Below are positions 1 to 5,345 of a DNA stretch of 8,994 bases, one piece after another. The stretch's first letter is position 1; each line of letters starts with the position of its first letter. The position numbers and the translations under genes are program-made. Origin of the DNA: an uncultured Ruminococcus sp. (GTDB lineage Bacteria > Bacillota > Clostridia > Lachnospirales > Lachnospiraceae). A model generated the notes under the pieces. It worked only from the letters and a program-made list of their open reading frames with translations. It did not search any database and was not told where the DNA came from. The stretch lies in NCBI GenBank assembly GCA_900555215.1, contig USKR01000031.1, positions 1-8,994 on the forward strand, given 5' to 3'.

Positions 1-13
1 AGTAAGTGAGATG

Positions 14-45
14 ACGGAAACCCAGAACATTGGGTTTCCGTTTTT
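14..45 (+). terminator. Intrinsic terminator of an upstream unit
   Basis: A 10-bp perfect stem (CGGAAACCCA at 15-24 pairing with TGGGTTTCCG at 31-40) with a 6-base loop GAACAT is followed directly by TTTTT. This is the classic rho-independent form. The gene it terminates lies to the left of the window. Confidence 0.85.
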
Positions 46-56
46 CATTGATATAA

Positions 57-137
57 GCGGATATGGCGGAATTGGCAGACGCGCCAGATTTAGGTTCTGG
101 TGTCCATGACGTGCAGGTTCAAGTCCTGTTATCCGCA
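57..137 (+). tRNA. tRNA-Leu (anticodon UAG)
   Basis: A complete class II (long variable arm) tRNA. The acceptor stem pairs GCGGATA (57-63) with TATCCGC (130-136), and A137 is the discriminator base. The anticodon stem CCAGA/TCTGG encloses the loop TTTAGGT, giving anticodon TAG at 91-93, which reads CUN leucine codons. The T arm is CAGG-TTCAAGT-CCTG. The 3' CCA is not encoded (GTT follows A137), so it must be added by nucleotidyltransferase. Only 11 bases separate it from the upstream terminator, leaving no room for its own promoter. It probably derives from a longer transcript by read-through and processing. Confidence 0.96.
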
Positions 138-151
138 GTTGTATTTTTCTC

Positions 152-180
152 TTGCCTGTCCCGTGTATTTATTATATACT
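152..180 (+). promoter_or_regulatory. Probable sigma-A promoter of the HPr-like gene
   Basis: A -35-like TTGCCT (152-157) and a -10-like TATACT (175-180) are separated by exactly 17 bases. The predicted start near 187 lies about 45 bases upstream of the HPr-like start codon and downstream of tRNA-Leu. A small 5-bp hairpin (GTGTG 187-191 with CACAC 199-203) sits at the start of the leader. Confidence 0.6.
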
Positions 181-214
181 GGGGCAGTGTGCAGTAACCA
201 CACATACGCGAGAC

Positions 215-220
215 AGGAGG
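215..220 (+). promoter_or_regulatory. Ribosome binding site deciding the start of the HPr-like gene
   Basis: AGGAGG is followed by GTGA, giving near-perfect complementarity to the 16S 3' end. The GTG directly abutting it (221) is too close to serve as a start. The ATG at 233 is 12 bases downstream, slightly long but the only workable start. Confidence 0.65.
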
Positions 221-232
221 GTGAAAAAGAAA

Positions 233-472
233 ATGGTCGAGAAAAAGATCAAGTTCGCAACATCAGGGCAGTTGATGAGCTTTTGTAATACATGCCAGAA
301 GATGAAATCAGACATTGACGTTACAGATATGTCTAACAGAAATTTTCGCATTGACGGGAAATCTCTTCTCGGACTGATGTCTATTAAACTGGGACTTCCG
401 ATGCGGCTGCTCGTCAGCGGGGAGGATGAAGACCTTGCGCATCAGTACTTTACAAATTTTGAAATGGAATAG
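233..472 (+). CDS. HPr-like domain protein lacking the active-site histidine
   Basis: This 79-residue protein has the length and pattern of the PTS phosphocarrier HPr. It starts MVEKKIKF (strand 1). It ends with the HPr hallmark KSLLGLMSIKLG (43-54), corresponding to the KSIMGVMSLG segment that contains regulatory Ser46 (here Ser44), then a final strand plus GEDEDLA and a C-terminal helix. Where true HPr has a GLHARPA-like motif with phosphorylated His15, this protein reads SGQLMSFCNTC (11-21), with no histidine. It therefore cannot be an ordinary phosphocarrier. A role as a regulatory or binding paralogue (Crh-like, through the serine, or purely structural) is inference. It has its own promoter and is convergent with the MATE gene, sharing a terminator. 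Upstream in-frame starts (TTG at 152) are rejected because they have no ribosome binding site and encode non-HPr residues. Confidence 0.82.
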   Translation: MVEKKIKFATSGQLMSFCNTCQKMKSDIDVTDMSNRNFRIDGKSLLGLMSIKLGLPMRLLVSGEDEDLAHQYFTNFEME

Positions 473-495
473 TAAGGGATCAGACGTGATCCTGG

Positions 496-530
496 AAAAA
501 GGCTGCGGGCATTACGCCGGCAGCCTTTTT
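496..530. terminator. Bidirectional intrinsic terminator
   Basis: AAAAAGGCTGC (496-506) pairs perfectly with GCAGCCTTTTT (520-530), with an inner GGC/GCC extension. The A-run on one side and T-run on the other make it function on both strands. It serves the HPr-like gene (plus) and the convergent MATE gene (minus), whose stop codon is at 542-544. Confidence 0.88.
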
Positions 531-541
531 GACGCTTTGGT

Positions 542-1912
542 TTATGCGATGTAAGTATGTTTCTTAAATGGGGATAAAGTCCCTTTTTCGTAATGCCCCA
601 GCAGGAAGAAGGCCGCGATCGATGCGCAAAATTCCCCTGCGGGAAATGAGATCCATACACCGACAGGTCCCCAGACTTTTGAGAGGATGAAGCTTAGGGG
701 GATTGTGATCAGGAACTGCCTCAGGAGGGATATTGTCAGGGAGTTCCTTCCATTGCCGAGTGCTTCGAAAGTACCGGAGTAAATGATGCCCACGGAAGAG
801 ACCAGAAAGCCGAGACAGATGATGCGGAGAGCCCGGACACCTGCATCCATCAGTTCTGCGTCTGCATCAAACAGAGCGAAGATCTGTTCCGGGATAAGCA
901 GGGACAGAAGAGTTCCAAGGAGCATGAGTGACGCCGCGCAGATTAGGCTGTATCTGATGGCAGAACGCACCCGGGGTTTTTCTCCGGCACCGTAGTTATA
1001 TCCGATGATCGGTCTCATTCCCTGGACAATTCCGTTTGCAGGCATATATATAAATGTCTGAAGTTTAAAATATACGCCGAGTACAGCTACATACACTTCG
1101 GAGAAGCCTGCGAGGATGCTGTTCAGGATGCTGATGAGAACAGATGGGAGAAGCATCATTATACTGGACGGGATTCCTACACTGTATATCTGCCAGATGA
1201 TCTTCCGGTCAAAACGAAGGTGCTTTACCCGGATGTTAATGGCATAGGATTTTTTTAGGTACACCACAATATACAGGAGGAAGGCGCTGATCTGTCCGAT
1301 CACGGTGGCAATGGCAGCCCCTGCGACTCCAAGCGCGGGAAAGCCCAACAGGCCGAATATGAGGATGGGGTCAAGTATGATATTGATCACGCATCCCGCA
1401 ATCAACAGATACATAGTGACCTTCATCTGCCCGATCCCCTGAAAGATTTTTTCGAAGGCGATCTGGAGAAGAGAGCCAAAGGAAAAACACAACACAATAT
1501 ATGTGTAATCGCAGGATGCATCGAGCACTGCCGGATTGTCCGTGAAAAGAGAGAGAAAAGGACGTGTAATGATAAGTCCGGCAAGAATAAATAAGAGGCA
1601 GTGGAATACAGTCAGCCCTATGCCGACAGTGGCCGCCCGGTCGGCTTTTTCCTGATTCCCTGCACCCAGGTGGATCGAGATCGCAGAGCTGATGCCGACT
1701 CCGATCCCGACTGCCACGGATACAATGGCATTTTGGAGAGGATAGGCAAGAGAAACGGCAGTGAGCGCGTCTGTACCGAGCCGTGACACATAGATGCTGT
1801 CCACAATGTTATAAAGCGACTGGATGAGCATGGAAAGCATCATGGGAACAGACATGGAGACCAGGAGGGGGAAGACCGGTTTTGTTTTCATAAAAGTGTT
1901 ATTTTCCTGCAT
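542..1912 (-). CDS. MATE-family multidrug/Na+ (H+) antiporter
   Basis: This 456-residue integral membrane protein has the length of the MATE family (about 450 residues, 12 helices in two homologous bundles). The N-terminal half has the typical TM1 and following pattern SVPMMLSMLIQSLYNIVDSI, then a helix and loop with GAGNQEKAD. The C-terminal half shows the equivalent MRPIIGYNYGAGEK loop and a late EALGNGRNS motif, both common in MATE exporters. MATE proteins expel cationic drugs, dyes or metabolites using Na+ or H+ gradients; the substrate cannot be read here. The start at 1912 is chosen because AAGGAG lies 12 bases upstream and the protein then begins like relatives (MQENNTFMKTKP). An in-frame ATG at 1987 has no ribosome binding site and adds 25 atypical residues. 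It lies 115 bases downstream of mntP on the same strand, and I see no convincing promoter or terminator between them, so read-through from mntP is possible. Confidence 0.92.
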   Translation of the reverse strand: MQENNTFMKTKPVFPLLVSMSVPMMLSMLIQSLYNIVDSIYVSRLGTDALTAVSLAYPLQNAIVSVAVGIGVGISSAISIHLGAGNQEKADRAATVGIGLTVFHCLLFILAGLIITRPFLSLFTDNPAVLDASCDYTYIVLCFSFGSLLQIAFEKIFQGIGQMKVTMYLLIAGCVINIILDPILIFGLLGFPALGVAGAAIATVIGQISAFLLYIVVYLKKSYAINIRVKHLRFDRKIIWQIYSVGIPSSIMMLLPSVLISILNSILAGFSEVYVAVLGVYFKLQTFIYMPANGIVQGMRPIIGYNYGAGEKPRVRSAIRYSLICAASLMLLGTLLSLLIPEQIFALFDADAELMDAGVRALRIICLGFLVSSVGIIYSGTFEALGNGRNSLTISLLRQFLITIPLSFILSKVWGPVGVWISFPAGEFCASIAAFFLLGHYEKGTLSPFKKHTYIA

Positions 1913-2027
1913 TGGATAAATATTCTCCTTCCGTATGTAGTTAAGCGCCGCTGTATGGAAACTGCCCGCGGTAATAAAAAAAGCCATATGCCTGTTTGGA
2001 TTCCAATTTAAACCTTATCCGAACGGA

Positions 2028-2594
2028 TCAAAGGGTTAGTATTCCCAGATGCTCCAGCAGGATTTTTAAACCGAGCAGTATGAGGATCACTCCTCCGGCT
2101 AATTCTGCTTTTGCCTTGTAGCGGGTGCCGAATACATTCCCGATCTTTACTCCCGCAGCAGAAAGGGTGAATGTGGTGATCCCGATAAAAGAGACTGCTG
2201 CCAGAAGATGAACGTCCAGGAAAGCAAAAGTGATTCCCACTGCAAGGGCATCTATGCTTGTGGCTACTGCCAGCAGAAACATAGTCCTGATATCCAGAGA
2301 TTCATTTTCCTCTTCACAGTCGCCTGAACAGGCTTCTTTGATCATGTTGGCGCCGATGAGCCCCAGCAGGATGAAGGCGATCCAGTGATCAACGGCGGTG
2401 ATTTTGTCCCTGAACTGGACTCCCAGGAGATAGCCGGCCGCAGGCATAAGCGCCTGAAAACCGCCGAACCAGAGTCCGACAGTCAGCGTTCTTTTTAACG
2501 TGATCTTAGGCATGGCAAGACCTTTGCAGACAGAGACGGCAAAAGCGTCCATGGACAGCCCCACAGCGAGAATGAACAATTCTAATAATCCCAT
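2028..2594 (-). CDS. mntP: Manganese efflux pump MntP
   Basis: At 188 residues it has the same length as Escherichia coli MntP (DUF204 family), a six-helix membrane protein that exports Mn2+ and protects against manganese toxicity. The two pseudo-repeats carry the family's key aspartates: [10 protein letters not shown] (Asp16) and [10 protein letters not shown] (Asp116), in the first helix of each half. An acidic loop (GDCEEENES, 91-99) separates the halves. The start at 2594 has GGAGG 5 bases upstream. The longer in-frame extension toward 2714 translates the riboswitch terminators and is not coding. The leader carries a yybP-ykoY Mn2+ riboswitch, which independently supports the manganese function. 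The MATE gene follows downstream on the same strand, and the two-component genes diverge upstream. Confidence 0.95.
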   Translation of the reverse strand: MGLLELFILAVGLSMDAFAVSVCKGLAMPKITLKRTLTVGLWFGGFQALMPAAGYLLGVQFRDKITAVDHWIAFILLGLIGANMIKEACSGDCEEENESLDIRTMFLLAVATSIDALAVGITFAFLDVHLLAAVSFIGITTFTLSAAGVKIGNVFGTRYKAKAELAGGVILILLGLKILLEHLGILTL

Positions 2595-2643
2595 TTTTTC
2601 CTCCTTGGTGAATGCGGAAAGTGATCCGTGCTCTCCGCAGAAT

Positions 2644-2670
2644 AAAAAAGCAGGCGCATCGCTGCACCTG
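2644..2670 (-). terminator. Second leader terminator of mntP
   Basis: Read on the minus strand, CAGGTGC (2670-2664) pairs with GCGCCTG (2657-2651), 7 bp including one G-U pair, around the loop AGCGAT. C and then TTTTTT (2649-2644 region) follow. It lies between the first leader terminator and the mntP ribosome binding site, so it would be a second stop point for mntP transcription. Confidence 0.7.
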
Positions 2671-2674
2671 TCAG

Positions 2675-2706
2675 AAAAAACATGTACAGCAAATACACTG
2701 TACATG
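2675..2706 (-). terminator. First leader terminator of mntP (riboswitch expression platform)
   Basis: Read on the minus strand, CATGTACAG (2706-2698) pairs perfectly with CTGTACATG (2689-2681) around an 8-base loop, then TTTTTT (2680-2675). It lies about 15 bases after the riboswitch aptamer and upstream of the mntP start, the expected place for a transcriptional attenuator. Confidence 0.82.
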
Positions 2707-2720
2707 AGTCTCATTATTTA

Positions 2721-2795
2721 AGATAAGCCAGGTCCCGTATGAACCAGTATGTTGACTTACCACGTACGGAGACGCCAATTACTCCCTCACGAACT
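2721..2795 (-). ncRNA. yybP-ykoY manganese riboswitch aptamer
   Basis: The minus-strand leader of mntP contains, in order, the conserved GGGAGTA element (2786-2780), a variable helix strand CCGTACG, the hallmark GTCAACATACT (2756-2746), the returning strand TACGG, and GACCTGG (2734-2728), the 3' element that closes the aptamer. These blocks in this order match the yybP-ykoY family, which binds Mn2+ and frequently controls mntP. The P1 helix is imperfect as I can draw it by hand, so the outer limits are approximate. Known members upstream of Mn2+ exporters switch expression on when Mn2+ is bound. Two terminators lie between this aptamer and the coding region. Confidence 0.87.
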
Positions 2796-2801
2796 GATAA
2801 T

Positions 2802-2830
2802 ATGTTATCATTAAGATTGCTTCATGGCAA
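2802..2830 (-). promoter_or_regulatory. Probable mntP promoter (extended -10)
   Basis: On the minus strand, a -35-like TTGCCA (2830-2825) is followed after 17 bases by TAACAT (2807-2802), preceded by TGA as in an extended -10. Initiation near 2795 would start the RNA almost exactly at the riboswitch aptamer, which supports the call. The -10 itself matches only 4 of 6 consensus bases. Confidence 0.55.
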
Positions 2831-2903
2831 GAAAAATTTTCAATAAAGATTCAGGAATACGGACCGGGGGCAAACTTTGGCTCAGGCTGTTTTATTCACA
2901 TTA

Positions 2904-2931
2904 TTGACATATTTCCCTGATAAGATATAGG
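2904..2931 (+). promoter_or_regulatory. Probable promoter of the two-component operon
   Basis: A perfect -35 TTGACA (2904-2909) is followed after 16 bases by TATAGG (2926-2931). The A+T-rich region after it offers alternative -10 elements, so the exact -10 is uncertain. It lies about 45 bases upstream of the response-regulator start and is divergent from mntP. Confidence 0.6.
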
Positions 2932-2974
2932 ATAAAATAAAGATAGTGCAGATAAAAAAGAGGAGAAACGGACC

Positions 2975-3652
2975 ATGGAAAATATAAAGATACTTGTTGT
3001 AGATGATGAGAGCAGGATGCGGAAACTGGTGAAGGACTTCCTTACCCGTGAAGGCTATACGGTTATTGAGGCGGGAGACGGCATGGAAGCCATGGATATT
3101 TTTTATGAAGAGAAGGATATAGCGCTTGTGATCCTTGATGTGATGATGCCAAAGATGGATGGCTGGCAGGTCTGCAGGGAAATCAGGGAATCCTCGAAAG
3201 TGCCGATCATCATGCTCACAGCGCGCTCGGAGGAGAGGGATGAGCTCCAGGGATTTGAACTGGGCGTGGATGAATATATTTCCAAGCCTTTCAGCCCGAA
3301 GATCCTGGTGGCGAGGGTCAATGCGATCCTGAGGAGGACTCTTGGAAGTTCCGGAGGAGATGTGGTTGAGGCAGGCGGAATTGTGATCGATAAAGCCGCT
3401 CATATAGTGAAGATCGACGGAGAGCCTGTGGAACTGAGCTATAAGGAATTCGAGCTGCTGGCATATTTTGTAGAGAATCAGGGGATTGCCCTGTCCAGAG
3501 AGAAAATTTTAAATAATGTCTGGAATTATGATTATTTCGGTGATGCCCGGACGATAGATACGCATGTGAAAAAACTGCGCAGCAAGCTTGGGGATAAGGG
3601 CGAATATATCCGGACCATCTGGGGAATGGGTTACAAATTTGAAGTAGACTGA
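2975..3652 (+). CDS. OmpR/PhoB-family response regulator
   Basis: This 225-residue protein has the two standard domains of the family. The receiver domain (about 4-118) shows the acidic pocket Asp10-Asp11, the phosphoacceptor Asp55 in LVILDVMMPKMDG, the switch Thr82 in MLTAR and the conserved Lys104 in SKPF. A short linker leads to a winged-helix DNA-binding domain (about 128-225) with LSYKEFELL, the recognition region ARTIDTHVKKLRSKLG and the C-terminal hairpin IRTIWGMGYKFE. Phosphorylation by the kinase encoded 16 bases downstream should promote dimeric DNA binding. AGGAG at 2961-2965 sits 9 bases before the ATG. The regulated genes cannot be read from sequence; mntP (divergent) and the downstream symporter operon are candidates by position only. 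Confidence 0.95.
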   Translation: MENIKILVVDDESRMRKLVKDFLTREGYTVIEAGDGMEAMDIFYEEKDIALVILDVMMPKMDGWQVCREIRESSKVPIIMLTARSEERDELQGFELGVDEYISKPFSPKILVARVNAILRRTLGSSGGDVVEAGGIVIDKAAHIVKIDGEPVELSYKEFELLAYFVENQGIALSREKILNNVWNYDYFGDARTIDTHVKKLRSKLGDKGEYIRTIWGMGYKFEVD

Positions 3653-3668
3653 TCTGAGGTGAAGTTTC

Positions 3669-5204
3669 ATGAAATACTCAATCCGAAGGCAGATAACTGC
3701 CATTTTTATCGGGCTTCTCGTATTCATCCTCGGCGGTGTGCTGATCATTAATAATGGCTTTCTGGGAACGTATTACCTGTCGCATAAGTCCCAGGAACTG
3801 CTGCGCACATACAATGAAGTTGACAGAATGTTTGCAGAGGATAAGCTGTCAGAGTCATCGTCATATAACAATATCCTGATGCGAACGGAAAAAGCAAATG
3901 TGGATCTGGTAGTCATCAACGCAGGGGGGAATGCGGTGCTCAGCACGCTTGGAACGGGAGATCCCAGGTTTAAGGAAATGACGGTCGGGCTCTTGATGGG
4001 GGTGGCAGGAGTTAATGTGTCGGATGTGATCCGGCAGACAGACGCTTATACAATCTATCGGGATGACGCCCAGGGGGTGACCGGCGATGTAGAGTATCTG
4101 AAAATGTGCGGCCGGCTGTCTGACGGCTCCTGGTTTATCATGCAGAGCCCTCTTGCAAGTATCCAGGAGAGCGCTTCGCTGGCAAGCCGTTTCCTGATCT
4201 ATCTGGGGGTCATAGGCATTGTTTTGGGAGGCCTGCTCATATGGCTGTTCTCACGCCGGATCACGCAGCCGGTGATGGAACTGGCAAGGCTGTCGCAGGA
4301 GATGGCAAACCTGAATTTTGAGGCAAAGTATACGCGTGACGGAGAGGATGAGATAGGCATACTGGGCAGAAATTTCAACAGGATGTCCGCCCAGCTTGAG
4401 AAGACCGTATCTGAATTAAAGAGCGCGAATAATCAGCTTCAGAAGGATATTGAGCAGAAGGAAAAGATCGAGGATATGAGAAATGAATTCCTGGGGAATG
4501 TCTCTCATGAGCTTAAGACTCCGATCGCTCTGATCCAGGGATATGCAGAAGGGCTGAAAGAGGGGGTCAATGACGACCCGGAGAGCAGGGAATTTTACTG
4601 TGACGTCATTATGGACGAAGCGGGAAAGATGAATATCATGGTTAAAAATCTTCTCGCCCTGAATCAGCTGGAATTTGGAAATGATGAGGTTCAGTTTGAC
4701 CGTTTTGATATCGTAAGGCTGGTCAGAGGCGTGATCGCAAGCTGCGAGATCCTTGTACAGCAGGCAGAGGCGGCGGTAGATTTTATTGCAGATGACTGCC
4801 TCTATGTCTGGGCGGATGAGTTTAAGACAGAGCAGGTTGTGCGTAATTATCTTACGAATGCGATCCATCATGTAGAAAACGAGAAACGGATAGAGGTGCG
4901 CATCGTTTCAGAAAATGGGAAGGCAAGGATATCTGTATTTAACAGTGGAAAACCGATCCCGGAGGAGGATATCCCGAAATTGTGGGATAAGTTCTATAAG
5001 GTGGATAAGGCGCATACAAGAGAGTATGGAGGAAACGGCATTGGCTTGTCTATCGTGAAGGCGATCATGGAATCCTTCCACCAAAAATATGGGGTAAAGA
5101 ATTTTGAGAATGGGGTGGAATTCTGGTTTGAGCTGGATGCAGAAACCAGCGGATGTCTTCCGGACGGGGACAAAGAAAGCGGGGAAACGGGCGAGCGGGC
5201 TTAG
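3669..5204 (+). CDS. HAMP-containing sensor histidine kinase
   Basis: A 511-residue class I histidine kinase, partner of the preceding regulator. Order: TM1 (about 9-29); an extracytoplasmic sensor region (about 30-172) that I do not recognise; TM2 (about 174-194); HAMP (about 195-247, with RRITQPVMEL and DEIGILGRNFNRM); a coiled linker (about 243-270); the dimerization/phosphotransfer domain with FLGNVSHELKTP, where His280 is the phosphorylation site; and the ATPase domain with N box (Asn393, Asn397), a G1 region reading FNSGKPIPEED in place of the usual DxGxG, F box LWDKFYK, and G2 box GGNGIGLSIVK. The N-S-G version of the G1 box is common among clostridial kinases, so the enzyme should be active. 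A charged tail of about 20 residues (490-511) follows the catalytic domain. Start: GAGGTGA just upstream of ATG 3669. The stimulus is unknown. Confidence 0.94.
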   Translation: MKYSIRRQITAIFIGLLVFILGGVLIINNGFLGTYYLSHKSQELLRTYNEVDRMFAEDKLSESSSYNNILMRTEKANVDLVVINAGGNAVLSTLGTGDPRFKEMTVGLLMGVAGVNVSDVIRQTDAYTIYRDDAQGVTGDVEYLKMCGRLSDGSWFIMQSPLASIQESASLASRFLIYLGVIGIVLGGLLIWLFSRRITQPVMELARLSQEMANLNFEAKYTRDGEDEIGILGRNFNRMSAQLEKTVSELKSANNQLQKDIEQKEKIEDMRNEFLGNVSHELKTPIALIQGYAEGLKEGVNDDPESREFYCDVIMDEAGKMNIMVKNLLALNQLEFGNDEVQFDRFDIVRLVRGVIASCEILVQQAEAAVDFIADDCLYVWADEFKTEQVVRNYLTNAIHHVENEKRIEVRIVSENGKARISVFNSGKPIPEEDIPKLWDKFYKVDKAHTREYGGNGIGLSIVKAIMESFHQKYGVKNFENGVEFWFELDAETSGCLPDGDKESGETGERA

Positions 5205-5222
5205 CAGAAAGAGAACTGCTTC

Positions 5223-5251
5223 TTTACATTAAAGCGGAAATGCGCTAAAAT
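5223..5251 (+). promoter_or_regulatory. Sigma-A promoter of the symporter-hisHF operon
   Basis: TTTACA (5223-5228) and TAAAAT (5246-5251) each match 5 of 6 consensus bases and are separated by exactly 17 bases. The predicted start near 5258 places the paired palindromes at 5274-5317 inside the transcribed leader. It begins 19 bases after the kinase stop codon. Confidence 0.75.
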
Positions 5252-5271
5252 ATCCGTATTAAGATGTTTTA

Positions 5272-5319
5272 CAGGCATACGGTATGCCGGCTGCGGGCAG
5301 TGGGCATTACGTATGCCTG
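5272..5319 (+). repeat. Double palindrome / long hairpin in the symporter leader
   Basis: CAGGCATACG (5272-5281) is perfectly complementary to CGTATGCCTG (5310-5319), with an inner 5-bp helix ATGCC (5284-5288)/GGCAT (5303-5307). The same sequence can instead form two separate units, GGCATACGGTATGCC (5274-5288) and GGCATTACGTATGCC (5303-5317), each a GGCAT-N5-ATGCC dyad, repeated 29 bases apart. There is no T-run after it, so it is not an intrinsic terminator. It ends 11 bases before the GGGAGG ribosome binding site. It could be an RNA switch, a paired operator or an mRNA-stability structure; the sequence alone does not decide. Confidence 0.75.
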
Positions 5320-5345
5320 AATTGTTATCAGGGAGGAAGAGAGCC

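Noticed and set aside
57..137. tRNA-Leu as an attachment site of an integrated element
   Set aside because: No integrase, no repeat of the tRNA 3' end and no foreign gene block is visible in the window.
1913..2027. Promoter of the MATE gene or terminator of mntP in the gap between them
   Set aside because: I found no -35/-10 pair with good spacing and no stable hairpin followed by a T-run. The TTGGAATCCAA dyad and the T-run near 1975-1983 do not combine into either signal.
2595..2714. N-terminal extension of MntP by 40 residues
   Set aside because: The extension would translate the two riboswitch terminators. The start at 2594 has a good ribosome binding site and gives exactly the family length.
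2882..3403. 173-codon minus-strand open frame over the response regulator
   Set aside because: It is a shadow of the receiver domain, whose motifs are all intact on the plus strand.
5203..5225. Possible terminator after the histidine kinase
   Set aside because: AGCAG/CTGCT is only a 5-bp stem with an 8-base loop, followed by TCTTT. It is too weak to call.
5205..5345. Glycine riboswitch upstream of the AGCS symporter
   Set aside because: This regulator is common for such transporters, but the conserved glycine aptamer core sequences are not present and the leader is too short for a tandem aptamer.
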